Source: Leptolyngbya sp. Heron Island J (GTDB lineage Bacteria > Cyanobacteriota > Cyanobacteriia > Phormidesmidales > Phormidesmidaceae). Taken from it: 64,000 bases of DNA. Below, piece by piece: positions 24,837 to 34,040 of this stretch; position 1 is the stretch's first letter, and each line of letters begins with the position of its first letter. The DNA is taken from assembly GCF_000482245.1 (NCBI RefSeq), contig NZ_AWNH01000117.1, positions 87,158 through 151,157 of the forward strand. Reading direction: 5' to 3'. Both the position numbers and the translations under genes were made by a program. The notes under the pieces are model-generated. The model did no database searches. It was given only the letters and a program-made list of their open reading frames with translations, and was not told the DNA's origin.

Positions 24837-25310
24837 ATGGAAGCTCAGGAACTACGGCTAGCCAAATATTTCACTGCAGGCATCTCTTTTTTGTTGATTG
24901 CTCTGTGGGGTAGTCTTTGGCCATTCACTTGGTGGGATATGTATTCCACAGGGTCTCCCGAAAAGCCACCCACCGAGGTCAGTCGGATTGAACTGCATAT
25001 TGTAGATAGTACTGGAGAGCAGCACGTTTTACGCCCCATGGACCTCTACACATTAGATGACGACACATCTAACCAAGTCCCTGGGCACAGGCTGATGCAC
25101 AATGCATTAGCAGATGATGCTGAGCAGCAAGCCATCTATCGTCCTTATCTGATTCAGCAAATAGAATTTGTACTCGATACCCAAATTGAGCAGGTTGAAG
25201 CCTGGCACTACTCCTGGCAAGTTGACTTTGCACAACAGCCACCGATTGATATCAATCAACCAGCGCAGACTGTCTTAATTGAGCGCTTTATGGCCCATCC
25301 CCCAGACTAA
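24837..25310 (+). CDS. Membrane-anchored partner of the HTTM protein, unidentified
   Basis: The 157-residue protein has one N-terminal membrane helix (about residues 11-32, SFLLIALWGSLWPFTW) and an extracytoplasmic domain of about 120 residues rich in beta-strand patterns (IELHIVDSTGEQHVLRPMDL). The HTTM gene follows 23 bases after the stop. Small anchored proteins often sit beside HTTM genes, so the pair probably works together. No catalytic motif is recognisable. Confidence 0.6.
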   Translation: MEAQELRLAKYFTAGISFLLIALWGSLWPFTWWDMYSTGSPEKPPTEVSRIELHIVDSTGEQHVLRPMDLYTLDDDTSNQVPGHRLMHNALADDAEQQAIYRPYLIQQIEFVLDTQIEQVEAWHYSWQVDFAQQPPIDINQPAQTVLIERFMAHPPD

Positions 25311-25333
25311 TTGTCCCCCCGATTCAAACCCCT

Positions 25334-26494
25334 ATGAATTTTCTTCAGCGTCTTGAGCATCGATATGTTCATTGGCTCACACGCCCTGCCCAAAACGCTG
25401 CTGGACGCATGGGTCTCTATCGCATCATCTATAGCTTTTTCTATCTATGGTTTCTTAGTCCTCTGCAGTTTTCTGAACTCAGTCTGGTACCGATCAGCCA
25501 CTGGGACCCCACCGTCTTATTCAGCGGGCTACCACCCTTGCCAAGCATCGGCTATCCGGTCATGGAAGTATTGCTGGTGATGGCTTTGGTCTTACTGTTA
25601 CTGGGCTACAAAACCCGTCTGGCCACCCTTGCCGTCTTAGTGATGGGGTTTGGGTTAGCCGCTTTTCGAACTGGGTTTCTCATCCAAGAGCGCACCATCG
25701 TCCTGACGGTGTTTTATGTGCCTCTGTTTATGCTGTTTTCTAAATGGGGTGAAACCTACTCCATTGACGCTTTATTAAGGCAAAAGCGAGGCGAGCCTGT
25801 CACCTCACCGCACACCTCGTCCTGGCGTTATATTTGGCCAGCCCGTGGGCTCCTGGTAATTTTATCGCTTCTGTTTCTGTCCGCCGCAGTCGTGAAATTT
25901 ATAGAAGGTGCCTGGCTGGTGCAACCTCGACTCGTGGGTGATTTTATCCTGGCCAAGGGAGTCAAAAGTCATCTCACCAACGGATTCCCCATTCATCCTC
26001 TGGGACCTCAAATCGGTCGTACTAATGCCTTGGCGATTCCGTCTCAGTATGTAGTGTTGCTATTTGAAACTTGCTTTGTCTTAGTGCTCTTTAATCGGTT
26101 TGCCCAAGCTCTCATATTGCGATTGGCTCCCATTTTTCATAGTTTCAACACGCTGCTTCTGGGTATTCCATTCACATCAGTGCTGAGCATGTATGCAGCT
26201 TTTCCAGACTGGCAAGTGCTGTATGACAGATTTTATCCCAAAGCGTTAAGAATCAAAGGTTTAGATCAACTGCCCTCATCCCTTTTAGCCACGGGATCTG
26301 TTGGATTGGCAGTGATCATCGGTCTGCTTTGGAATACCACCCCCATTCCCCGTAGTGTGTTTGGCCTGTTTAATTTGCTGAGCTATAAAACCCTTTGGTT
26401 TGCCTTACTACCATTTGTATTGCTATGGATTTTTGCCCCCCTTTGGCAACGCCTTCGAGGTCGTAAACCCCTAGTCAGGTATGAACAGCTATAG
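25334..26494 (+). CDS. HTTM-domain membrane protein
   Basis: The 386-residue protein has about eight membrane helices. The opening (LTRPAQNAAGRMGLYRIIYS) and later LLGYKTRLATLAVLVMGFGL match the HTTM fold of vitamin-K-dependent gamma-carboxylase relatives. Bacterial members are mostly uncharacterised; a few are carboxylases or epoxidases, and I see no decisive active-site lysine. It probably forms an operon with the anchored 157-residue protein and perhaps the M48 gene. A strong terminator follows. Confidence 0.78.
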   Translation: MNFLQRLEHRYVHWLTRPAQNAAGRMGLYRIIYSFFYLWFLSPLQFSELSLVPISHWDPTVLFSGLPPLPSIGYPVMEVLLVMALVLLLLGYKTRLATLAVLVMGFGLAAFRTGFLIQERTIVLTVFYVPLFMLFSKWGETYSIDALLRQKRGEPVTSPHTSSWRYIWPARGLLVILSLLFLSAAVVKFIEGAWLVQPRLVGDFILAKGVKSHLTNGFPIHPLGPQIGRTNALAIPSQYVVLLFETCFVLVLFNRFAQALILRLAPIFHSFNTLLLGIPFTSVLSMYAAFPDWQVLYDRFYPKALRIKGLDQLPSSLLATGSVGLAVIIGLLWNTTPIPRSVFGLFNLLSYKTLWFALLPFVLLWIFAPLWQRLRGRKPLVRYEQL

Positions 26495-26512
26495 CTCAAC
26501 AGGTTTGCCCAG

Positions 26513-26547
26513 GCAACTTTACCCATTGCCCAGGTAAAGTTGCTTTT
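26513..26547 (+). terminator. Rho-independent terminator after the HTTM gene
   Basis: GCAACTTTACC (26513-26523) pairs perfectly with GGTAAAGTTGC (26533-26543) around a 9-base loop, followed by TTTTG. It lies about 20 bases past the HTTM stop and isolates acsF from upstream transcription. Confidence 0.8.
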
Positions 26548-26563
26548 GTGATTATTGCGAAAT

Positions 26564-26615
26564 GTAACCTATTCGTTACCTGCAGGCTGCTCGAAGTCGG
26601 TGACCTTGGTACACT
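26564..26615 (+). promoter_or_regulatory. Candidate acsF control region
   Basis: An inverted repeat GTAAC (26564-26568) / GTTAC (26575-26579) lies upstream of a -10-like TACACT at 26610-26615. The dyad resembles NtcA-type GTA-TAC sites but has ten rather than eight bases between the half sites, so NtcA control is doubtful. The promoter assignment is tentative. Confidence 0.3.
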
Positions 26616-26714
26616 AGAATCCACGTACGATGCCAGTTTTCTATCGATTTACTGGCCCGCCATCTTAATGCGGTTTCATAGCGCTTTAACCATAAATATC
26701 TTGATAGAGGACTC

Positions 26715-27803
26715 ATGGTAGATTCCCTAAGGAAACCTCAGGAAAATACTCAATTTGATGAGCTACGGCCTGGGGTTAAGGCACCTTCGAAAGACACGAT
26801 CCTCACCCCCCGCTTTTATACCACTGACTTTGACGAAATGGCCGCGATGGACCTATCCGTCAATGAAGATGAGGTACGCGCCATCATAGAAGAGTTTCGT
26901 GCGGACTATAACCGCCACCACTTCGTGCGGACCGATGTGTTTGATCAGTCTTGGGAGCACATTGATGGTGAAACCCGAGCGCTGTTCATTGAATTTCTAG
27001 AGCGTTCCTGTACGGCTGAATTCTCTGGATTCCTGCTTTACAAGGAGTTAGGCCGTCGTCTCAAGGACACAAATCCCCTTCTAGCTGAAGGCTTTAACCT
27101 GATGTCCCGTGATGAAGCTCGCCATGCAGGCTTCCTCAACAAGGCGATGTCGGACTTCAATCTACAGCTAGACCTCGGCTTTTTGACTAAGAGCAAGAGC
27201 TACACTTTCTTCAAGCCTAAGTTCATCTTCTACGCCACATACCTGTCTGAAAAGATTGGCTACTGGCGCTACATCACTATTTTCCGTCACTTAGATTCTC
27301 ATCCTGAGAATCGGATTTATCCTATCTTCCAGTTCTTTGAAAACTGGTGTCAGGATGAAAACCGTCATGGTGACTTCTTCTCGGCCATTATGAAGGCCCA
27401 GCCCCAGATCCTCAATGACTGGAAGGCTAAGCTATGGTGTCGCTTCTTCCTGCTGTCGGTATTTGCCACCATGTTCCTGAATGACATTCAGCGCAGTGGC
27501 TTCTACGCTTCTCTAGGTCTAGATGCCCGTGAGTACGACATTCACGTTATTAAGAAGACCAACGAGTCAGCAGCTAAGGTCTTCCCTGTGATGTTGAATG
27601 TGGAGCATCCTGACTTCTTTAAGCACATGGATACCGCTTCTGATGCTAGCCTGCAGGTGGCTGCAATTGGCAAGAGCAATCAGCCTAAGCCTCTGAAGCT
27701 TCTGCGTCAGCTACCCCACATCGCTACCATCGGTGTGAAGATGATTCAGCTGTACTTTATGAAGCCCATCGATATGGCCACTGCTCGTGGCGTTGTTCGC
27801 TAG
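26715..27803 (+). CDS. acsF: Magnesium-protoporphyrin IX monomethyl ester oxidative cyclase
   Basis: The 362-residue diiron enzyme makes the isocyclic ring of protochlorophyllide in an oxygen-dependent step of chlorophyll synthesis. Length and sequence are typical of cyanobacterial AcsF/ChlE. The diiron ligands lie in [26 protein letters not shown] and [13 protein letters not shown]. The protein opens with the usual region ending [20 protein letters not shown]. The terminators before and after show a single-gene transcript. Codons are strongly biased (e.g. TTC and CGT in the core), as in highly expressed genes. Confidence 0.97.
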   Translation: MVDSLRKPQENTQFDELRPGVKAPSKDTILTPRFYTTDFDEMAAMDLSVNEDEVRAIIEEFRADYNRHHFVRTDVFDQSWEHIDGETRALFIEFLERSCTAEFSGFLLYKELGRRLKDTNPLLAEGFNLMSRDEARHAGFLNKAMSDFNLQLDLGFLTKSKSYTFFKPKFIFYATYLSEKIGYWRYITIFRHLDSHPENRIYPIFQFFENWCQDENRHGDFFSAIMKAQPQILNDWKAKLWCRFFLLSVFATMFLNDIQRSGFYASLGLDAREYDIHVIKKTNESAAKVFPVMLNVEHPDFFKHMDTASDASLQVAAIGKSNQPKPLKLLRQLPHIATIGVKMIQLYFMKPIDMATARGVVR

Positions 27804-27847
27804 GCATTGATGTCAGTCAATCGGGATTTTTCAATCATCCCAACTTG

Positions 27848-27887
27848 CAAACGGGACCGTGATGGCAACACGGTCCCGTTTGTTTTT
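27848..27887. terminator. Strong terminator between acsF and the fibrillin-like gene
   Basis: CAAACGGGACCGTG (27848-27861) pairs perfectly with CACGGTCCCGTTTG (27869-27882) around a 7-base loop, followed by TTTTT on the plus strand. It ends acsF transcription. It also lies next to the end of the oppositely directed fibrillin-like gene and could act both ways. Confidence 0.9.
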
Positions 27888-27888
27888 G

Positions 27889-28464
27889 CTAAGCATCGTC
27901 TCGATACCACAGGGCCAAACCTCCTCCCCTTCCCCGAGCAGCGATCCCTTGATGGGTCACCCAAAAGTACTTAAAAAATGCTTGCTCTTTGAGTGGCTGC
28001 TGATAAAAACCCTGATCAGCTGTCTCAGGTTTAATCCGACCTTGATATAGGGTAAAACCAGCAATAGCAATCTGGATTTGCGTAAAATCAAACGCCAGGC
28101 AATGAGCGTTGGCCCAAAACTTTACTGGACCCGTAAGTTTTAGCTTGAGTTGGCCCAGTGCTACAGAATTTTGCACAGTGCCTTGAGTCTCGTCTGTGGC
28201 TTGATAGGCTAGCTGAATTTTAATGAGTTTGGGCAGATAGCGACCTGCCCCCAAGGCAACGCCTGCTTTCTGCCGTGTCTTCTTAGTGCCGGTGATAAAC
28301 CACAGCCGCCAGGTGCCGGTGAGATCAGCCAATGTGTACTCGGGCTTTGTACTTTTTTCCGTCGCTTGCAGCGCTGTCACCAGATCCCTGGCATTGGGTA
28401 GCGCAGCAGATTGACTCTCCTGCGCTTTGGCTGCTTGCTCTAAAACGGCTGTACTGTCGTTCAT
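27889..28464 (-). CDS. Plastid-lipid-associated (PAP/fibrillin)-like protein
   Basis: About 191 residues. A polar N-terminus is followed by LADLTGTWRLWFITGTKKTR, then GRYLPKLIKIQLAYQATDET, VKFWANAHCLAFDFTQIQIA and a final GGGLALWYR. This order fits the lipocalin-like PAP/fibrillin family that associates with thylakoid lipids. ATG 28464 is preferred to GTG 28476. It converges on acsF. The assignment rests on pattern and is moderate. Confidence 0.65.
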   Translation of the reverse strand: MNDSTAVLEQAAKAQESQSAALPNARDLVTALQATEKSTKPEYTLADLTGTWRLWFITGTKKTRQKAGVALGAGRYLPKLIKIQLAYQATDETQGTVQNSVALGQLKLKLTGPVKFWANAHCLAFDFTQIQIAIAGFTLYQGRIKPETADQGFYQQPLKEQAFFKYFWVTHQGIAARGRGGGLALWYRDDA

Positions 28465-28517
28465 GGATGTTGCCACGGGCTGCGTTGCAATTTTACGCCC
28501 GTTGGTTGGCTGATGCC

Positions 28518-28736
28518 CTAAAAAATGGTCAAATCCCAGTCAGCATCGGTGAGCCCATCGGTGCCGACTAACTGGACGCGAATGTTGAGGTAGCGATCGC
28601 AATAAACCTTACATTGCTTGTAACGGGGATTGGGACTACCAAAGATCGCATCTTGCTCTGCATAGCCCTTGAGCAAATCAATGCGCTCCGATTCCGAAAG
28701 CATTTTCAACTCATCTGATTGTGTCGATATGGTCAT
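28518..28736 (-). CDS. Small hypothetical protein (72 residues)
   Basis: The frame from ATG 28736 encodes a soluble, acidic 72-residue protein with a helical first half (LSESERIDLLKGYAEQDAIF) and a C-terminal part containing two cysteines near residues 42 and 45. A TAGGTAA stretch precedes the ATG. It lies 53 bases upstream of the fibrillin-like gene on the same strand and may be cotranscribed with it. No family recognised. Confidence 0.5.
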   Translation of the reverse strand: MTISTQSDELKMLSESERIDLLKGYAEQDAIFGSPNPRYKQCKVYCDRYLNIRVQLVGTDGLTDADWDLTIF

Positions 28737-28948
28737 AATTTACCTAGGCATCAATATAATTCCCTCCCAGGCTAGAGCCAACTTTTCGGCGGATGGAAGA
28801 CTCTCCCAAAAAGCTTAATCTCCTCGACTGATCCCCATCCCAAATACCTAAATCAGTTACATCCCTATAAAATTCTCAGCTGACTTTCACACACCCTTGG
28901 TAAGCTAAAACGGCTTATACAGCAATCAACCAACCAATAACTTTGATA

Positions 28949-30034
28949 ATGGCCAGCTATCGTCTTGAGCGCATCCACCTCGAAGTCACCAACGTTTGCA
29001 ACTTCAAGTGCGACTTCTGCCCAGACGCTATCATGGAGCGCAAGCGCGGTCATATGGATCTGCAGCTGCTAGAAAAAGCCCTTGATGAGATTGCCGAGGG
29101 ACAACTGGCCAAGATCGTTGCCTTTCATTTAATGGGAGAACCCCTAATTTACCCCCATATCTTTACAGCCATTGACATGGCATTAACGAGAGGACTCAAC
29201 CTGCACCTCACCACCAACGGCAGTACCTTTCATATTCATCCCCATCACCGCCAACAGCTGATTGCCTCTGGGATTCCCAAGGTAACAATCTCGCTCCAAA
29301 CGCCAGATCCGGTCACCTTTATCATTCGAGGTGCTCCCCCAAAACTTAAACCCGAACAGTATTTTGATGGGATCACTCAATACGTCAGGGCGAATCTGGC
29401 CGCTCCCAACTCCCCAACCCGAGTACACCTGAAGTTTCTAGACACCACACCTCATCCATTTTTGGTCCCCCACAAGCAAATGCATGTGGTTGAAGGTAAA
29501 GCTCAGATGCAGCAGGAGCTAACGGCATGGGCTGACCGTCTTCTGGATGGCTATGTAGAGCGCCCCAGTGACGATGACCTGCGTCAACGCATCGCCCGCC
29601 ATAAACCAGGCCGATGGCAAGTGATCGAACTCACACCAAAACTGGCCCTGGAAACCTTTCCCCTAGACAGCTGGGGCAATGTGGAGAGCACTGACGTCGT
29701 TCCGGCTAAATTTGGCTACTGTAACGGCACATCAGACCAAGCCGGGATTTTATACGACGGGACTGTTGTCCCCTGCTGTAAGGATTATGACGGTCAAATC
29801 CCGCTAGGAAACCTACGCAACCATTCGCTCACCGATATTCTAGATACTCAACAGCCGGCCTGTGGTCTGCGTCAGGGATTTAATCGCTTTCAAGTCACTA
29901 ATCCCATTTGTCAACGTTGCATGGGGGCTGATACATCTCAAAAGGCACTGCTACGGCAGGCGGGTTCAATTGCATATTTCAAAGTCTATAACCCGATTAT
30001 GAAACGCTTACAGCCAGGATGGGGGGAAGTCTGA
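28949..30034 (+). CDS. Radical SAM/SPASM-domain protein
   Basis: The 361-residue protein binds a 4Fe-4S cluster through CNFKCDFC (Cys17, Cys21, Cys24) and S-adenosylmethionine, with FHLMGEPLIYPH typical of the family. A C-terminal SPASM region provides further cysteines: GYCNGTSDQAGILYDGTVVP, then CCKDYDG and PICQRCMG. Such proteins modify peptides, sugars or tRNA. No precursor peptide is evident beside it. ATG 28949 was chosen over TTG 28943. A stand-alone gene divergent from the 72-residue gene. Confidence 0.85.
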   Translation: MASYRLERIHLEVTNVCNFKCDFCPDAIMERKRGHMDLQLLEKALDEIAEGQLAKIVAFHLMGEPLIYPHIFTAIDMALTRGLNLHLTTNGSTFHIHPHHRQQLIASGIPKVTISLQTPDPVTFIIRGAPPKLKPEQYFDGITQYVRANLAAPNSPTRVHLKFLDTTPHPFLVPHKQMHVVEGKAQMQQELTAWADRLLDGYVERPSDDDLRQRIARHKPGRWQVIELTPKLALETFPLDSWGNVESTDVVPAKFGYCNGTSDQAGILYDGTVVPCCKDYDGQIPLGNLRNHSLTDILDTQQPACGLRQGFNRFQVTNPICQRCMGADTSQKALLRQAGSIAYFKVYNPIMKRLQPGWGEV

Positions 30035-30128
30035 CATCGCTTCAGCAACGGTGGCAGTGCTAGCCAAAGCTCTGGGAAAAAACCAGAGCAGCGGTAGAAT
30101 GAAGTGCAAACTTACTGCTTAGATTCTC

Positions 30129-31052
30129 ATGATACGGCGACTCATACGGCGTTTTCTACACTGGCTGAGGCACATATTAGCCCGAGTGAGAGGCCAAAAA
30201 AGCCGTCATCGCCATCCAGTATCCCCGGAACAACGACCGCAATTACCTCCCTATCGGGAGCAGCCGCTTAACCAGCGAACCGCATCTCCACAAACACTGT
30301 CAACCTCCCAACCGCCACCCCCATCGTCAGTAGAACAGAGTTCTCACCCATCATCTCCTCCAGAACAACCAACCTCGCGGCCCAATGCCGCAGCCAACCG
30401 AGCTCCTAATCCATCCCGATTCAAAGTTCTGCTGAGTGATTATAACTATTCTCCTAGCTCAGCTGTACAAAACTTAAGCCATCAGCTATCGCGGCCCATC
30501 TCTCAATCTGCTCCTATCCCACCCACTCCAAACCCCGGTCTGGATACAGGCAACACCAACACCCACCAAGATCAAACTAAGCCAACATCTCCTCCCTTAG
30601 CTCACCCAACAGAACACAAAAAAGAGCCCATTAGTCAAACAGAGGAGACACCCTTAAATCTCTCTTCCATAGATAGCAAACTGCAGCCCAGGAGAAAAAC
30701 GACCAGTACCGAGACACAGCAGCCTCACTCGACCCTTTTGGCAGATGTTTCTCAGCTATCAACCGAACAGATTCCGCAGCCTGCTCACCATACCCCTCTC
30801 CCCATTCCCAAAACTCCAGCTATTGAGACCGGAGTAGTTATCAAACAGGGTGTTGTCAAGTTGTTATTTAAACTTAAAAAGAATAATCACCACGGCTATA
30901 TTGCGCCCAATGATGGTTCAAAAGACATTATCTTTCACAAGAAATATATTGGCGATGATGTGTTTTCTCAATTAGAGCGTGGCATGGCGGTTGAGGTTAC
31001 TGCCCATATCACTGAGGGTAAAGCCTATGCAGATCAAATTCGGATTCTATAG
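30129..31052 (+). CDS. Proline-rich protein with C-terminal cold-shock-like domain
   Basis: The 307-residue protein has three parts. The first 25 residues are strongly basic (RRLIRRFLHWLRHILARVRG). Residues about 28-235 are a low-complexity Pro/Ser/Gln/Thr region. The last 70 residues form a cold-shock-like OB fold (KQGVVKLLFKLKKNNHHGYI, DIIFHKKYIGDDVFSQLERG), which binds single-stranded RNA or DNA. Instead of the usual KWFN motif it has KLLFKLKKN, so its RNP1-like surface is altered. The disordered region suggests condensate or ribosome-associated behaviour, but that is inference. Confidence 0.7.
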   Translation: MIRRLIRRFLHWLRHILARVRGQKSRHRHPVSPEQRPQLPPYREQPLNQRTASPQTLSTSQPPPPSSVEQSSHPSSPPEQPTSRPNAAANRAPNPSRFKVLLSDYNYSPSSAVQNLSHQLSRPISQSAPIPPTPNPGLDTGNTNTHQDQTKPTSPPLAHPTEHKKEPISQTEETPLNLSSIDSKLQPRRKTTSTETQQPHSTLLADVSQLSTEQIPQPAHHTPLPIPKTPAIETGVVIKQGVVKLLFKLKKNNHHGYIAPNDGSKDIIFHKKYIGDDVFSQLERGMAVEVTAHITEGKAYADQIRIL

Positions 31053-31143
31053 GCCTCAGTTAGTCATGACCGATAGCGAAGAATGAGTCATAGTCACCCC
31101 ATCACCGACCATAGCTAAAAAAAAATTAATACTATAAATTATT

Positions 31144-31162
31144 AGTTCAAGTTTTTTGAACT
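31144..31162. promoter_or_regulatory. Perfect operator-like palindrome before the flavodoxin-like gene
   Basis: AGTTCAA (31144-31150) and TTGAACT (31156-31162) form a perfect 7+5+7 dyad in an AT-rich stretch, 34 bases before the flavodoxin-like start. Its size suits a MarR/HxlR- or ArsR-type dimer. No regulator gene is adjacent. Confidence 0.5.
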
Positions 31163-31195
31163 TAGAATTTGGATTAGTTGTTTTTCTATTCAATT

Positions 31196-31771
31196 ATGGT
31201 TGCTATTGCAATAGTGTACTTTTCTGGTCAAGGGCATACTCACTTGATGGCTGAAGCCCTGGCTCAAGGTGTAGCGGCAGCTGGTGGCAATCCCCATCTG
31301 CTGAGGATTATGGGTGAACAAATTGTGAACGGTCGCTGGCAAGATGAAACGATTTTGACAACCCTCAGTACGGCAGATGGCATCGTTTTTGGCTCTCCGA
31401 CCTACATGGGAGGTATAGCAGGTCAGTTTAAGTGCTTTATTGATGCCGCTAGCGCCACCTGGTTTCAACAAGGCTGGAAAGATAAGATTGCTGGAGGATT
31501 TACCCACTCTGGCTCCCCTAGTGGAGATAAGCAAGGAACGCTGCTGTATCTGGCGATCAATGCAGCCCAGCACGGCATGATTTGGGTAGGCAGTACAGAA
31601 ATGCCCAACCCAGAAACCGGTGTGAATCGTTTGGGTTCTTTTATGGGACCGATGGGCCAAAGCTATCTAGATATGAGCGATGCCCCTGCTCAAGTCGAAC
31701 CCGGTGATTTAGAATCGGCTAAGCTCTATGGACAACGCTTAGTCGCTGTAACCAAGAAGATAGCCGTCTAA
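31196..31771 (+). CDS. Flavodoxin/WrbA-like NAD(P)H-dependent oxidoreductase
   Basis: The 191-residue protein has a flavodoxin-like fold. The FMN phosphate loop is VYFSGQGHTHLMAEALAQGV. It is followed by DGIVFGSPTYMGGIAGQFKC and DKIAGGFTHSGSPSGDK, which surround the isoalloxazine ring. It resembles WrbA-type quinone reductases but is shorter. ATG 31196 is preferred to the upstream frame start at 31178. It is likely induced by quinone or oxidative stress through the palindrome upstream (inference). Confidence 0.85.
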   Translation: MVAIAIVYFSGQGHTHLMAEALAQGVAAAGGNPHLLRIMGEQIVNGRWQDETILTTLSTADGIVFGSPTYMGGIAGQFKCFIDAASATWFQQGWKDKIAGGFTHSGSPSGDKQGTLLYLAINAAQHGMIWVGSTEMPNPETGVNRLGSFMGPMGQSYLDMSDAPAQVEPGDLESAKLYGQRLVAVTKKIAV

Positions 31772-31867
31772 GTCGTCGTCACAATTGTCTGGTCTCCCCC
31801 AAAGCTCCATCTCGTATTACCGTAGAGGGTGGCGCATTTGTGCCCACTGTCAAAAGGAGTCCTTAGG

Positions 31868-32893
31868 ATGATTCAAGCTGTACGCACCTCAGTTGATTGG
31901 AACCTGCTGGCTGATCAAGCCCTGGCCGGTCAGAGGATTGACCACCAAGATGCCCTGAGGGTGCTGCAGGCCGACGACACAGAGATTTTGGCACAGCTGG
32001 CAGCTGCCTATCGAGTCCGACATCACTACTGGGGCAATCGAGTGCGGTTGCACTTTTTGCTCAATGCCCAAAGCGGTCTTTGTCCTGAAGACTGTCACTA
32101 CTGTTCGCAGTCCAAAATTTCGTCAGCAGAGATTGAAAAATATCCGCTGATGGCCAAAGATCGGATCTTGGCGGCGGCCGATCGGGCGCATCAGCTGAAG
32201 GCGGGAACTTTTTGCATGGCCATCTCAGGCCGCACACCGTCGCCGAAAACATTTGAACAAGTTTTAGAAGCAGTACGAGCGGTCAAAGCCGATTATCCGA
32301 TGCGGGTTTGTACCACTCTGGGTCTGTTGAATGAAGACCAAGCGCAGCAACTCAAGGCTGCTGGCGTTGACCGGATTAACCACAACCTCAATACCGCAGA
32401 GGCGCATCACGATGAAATTTGCACAACCCACGGGTACCAGGATCGCTTAGCCACGGTACAAGCGGTACAAGCGGCAGGATTGACCACGTGCTCTGGCGGT
32501 ATTTTGGGTATGGGTGAATCAGATGAAGATATTGTCAATCTGGCTTGCTCTTTGCGACAGCTGAATGTGACTAGCGTCCCGGTCAATTTTTTGATTCCCA
32601 TTGAAGGGACTCCATTTGCCGGACGTAGTGAATTGACTCCCCAGCGCTGTTTACGGATTTTGTGTCTATTCCGGTTTTTATTGCCATCCCAGGAAATCCG
32701 CATCGCGGGTGGGCGTGAAGTACATTTGCGATCGCAGCAACCCCTAGCCCTCTATCCAGCCAACTCCATTTTTGTCGGTGATTATCTAACCACAGCCGGA
32801 CAAAGTGCTACACAGGACTACGCCATGGTAAGAGATGCCGGATTTACCCTGGAGGCACCTGACGGTAGTCCACTCCCGGAAAATGATGGATAA
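31868..32893 (+). CDS. bioB: Biotin synthase
   Basis: The 341-residue radical SAM enzyme inserts sulfur into dethiobiotin. The SAM-cluster cysteines are in [13 protein letters not shown] (Cys72, Cys76, Cys79). Further hallmarks are [55 protein letters not shown] and [15 protein letters not shown]. The last portion contains the auxiliary-cluster arginine ([11 protein letters not shown]). AAAAGGAG lies upstream of ATG 31868. No other biotin genes are nearby. Confidence 0.95.
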   Translation: MIQAVRTSVDWNLLADQALAGQRIDHQDALRVLQADDTEILAQLAAAYRVRHHYWGNRVRLHFLLNAQSGLCPEDCHYCSQSKISSAEIEKYPLMAKDRILAAADRAHQLKAGTFCMAISGRTPSPKTFEQVLEAVRAVKADYPMRVCTTLGLLNEDQAQQLKAAGVDRINHNLNTAEAHHDEICTTHGYQDRLATVQAVQAAGLTTCSGGILGMGESDEDIVNLACSLRQLNVTSVPVNFLIPIEGTPFAGRSELTPQRCLRILCLFRFLLPSQEIRIAGGREVHLRSQQPLALYPANSIFVGDYLTTAGQSATQDYAMVRDAGFTLEAPDGSPLPENDG

Positions 32894-33252
32894 ACCCTGA
32901 TTGATGTAAATTAGTAAACATAGTCAGCACATGTATCCAAAACCACACCGATCAGTTGTGATGGTCAACATAGTGTCATCCACCGATCATTAGTAGTTAT
33001 CTGGGTATGCTAAACGTTCCGAAATAGAGTCACTACACCATTTTTTTCCCACATCTATTGTTGCCATAAATCTTACTTAAAGCATTGGAAAATCCTACCG
33101 ATAGACGTGTTGCCCATAGGTATGGAGAAGGCATACTAGAGCAATACGCAGTCTGGTAGCTGGTATTTGACGCTGATTTTTTGCGTTATACCTTCGCTCT
33201 TGGGACTAGTGCGGTAAGAACACACTATTCACACCACAAAAAAACAACTGTT
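32894..33252. other. Intergenic region, 359 bp
   Basis: No gene is evident. A promoter-like TTGCCC near 33113 with CATACT 16 bases on may drive the phosphatase gene. Otherwise I see only AT-rich sequence and no clear terminator for bioB. Confidence 0.4.
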
Positions 33253-34002
33253 ATGACCCGTCGCATTTTCATTGGTGATATTCATGGCCATTATGACGGT
33301 TTAATGCGGCTACTTGAAGCAGTAGATTTAGATCTTCAAGATGATGTCTACTTTGTTGGCGATCTGATTGATCGAGGACCTCAGAGCCGTCAAGTCGTCG
33401 ATTATGTTCGTAAAAACGGTCACCAGTGTGTGATGGGAAACCATGAGCAGCTACTCCTCGAAGCCTTTCCAAACGGCGAAGCCCACATGCCTGCGTTCCA
33501 GGGCTGGCTCTACAGCGGCGGACAGTCCACACTATCCAGCTACACTAGCGTTGATGACCTATTTGACCATGTCAACTGGATTAAAGACCTACCGCTATAT
33601 CTCGATTTGGGGGACGTCTGGCTCGTTCATGCAGGTTTAAATCCGCAGCGCACCCTGGCAGAACAAACCAGCCATGAATATTGCTGGATTCGTGACCTTT
33701 TCCATAGCCACAAGCAGCCCTATTTTTCCGACAAACTGATTATTACCGGTCATACTATTACCTTCACTCTACCTGGTATCGAGCCTGGAGAAATCGCGAG
33801 GGGTCCGGGTTGGGTAGATATTGATACCGGTGCCTACCACCCTAAAAGCGGTTGGTTAACAGCCTTTGACGTAGACAACGCCATGGTCTATCAGTTCAAC
33901 GTCTTCAGCAACATGTTGCGGATGCGCCCCACCAACGAAGCCGAAGCCATAGTGGCTCAGCACAAAATTAAGCAGCGTTCTAGCCAGCTGGTCAATTCCT
34001 AA
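33253..34002 (+). CDS. PPP-family serine/threonine-type metallophosphatase
   Basis: The 249-residue enzyme contains the three PPP metal motifs in order: GDIHG (residues 8-12), GDLIDRG (36-42) and GNHE (62-65). Later histidines are in VHAGLNPQ and TGHT. It matches the lambda-phosphatase/PrpA-like bacterial branch, which acts on phosphoproteins or on diadenosine tetraphosphate. ATG 33253 was selected because homology starts there (TRRIFIGDIHGHYDGL). It converges on the CHASE2 kinase gene. The substrate is unknown. Confidence 0.88.
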   Translation: MTRRIFIGDIHGHYDGLMRLLEAVDLDLQDDVYFVGDLIDRGPQSRQVVDYVRKNGHQCVMGNHEQLLLEAFPNGEAHMPAFQGWLYSGGQSTLSSYTSVDDLFDHVNWIKDLPLYLDLGDVWLVHAGLNPQRTLAEQTSHEYCWIRDLFHSHKQPYFSDKLIITGHTITFTLPGIEPGEIARGPGWVDIDTGAYHPKSGWLTAFDVDNAMVYQFNVFSNMLRMRPTNEAEAIVAQHKIKQRSSQLVNS

Positions 34003-34040
34003 GTTGAACCAACTCATTGCCAACAACTGAGCTCTCAATC

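Noticed and set aside
26564..26579. NtcA binding site before acsF
   Set aside because: The half sites GTA and TAC are ten bases apart instead of eight, and the distance to the -10 does not fit the usual arrangement.
28949..30034. Radical SAM gene as part of a modified-peptide cluster
   Set aside because: No short precursor gene, protease or exporter is linked to it; the neighbours are unrelated.
30069..30089. GCTCTGG/CCAGAGC hairpin after the radical SAM gene as a terminator
   Set aside because: The stem is only seven pairs and no T-run follows.
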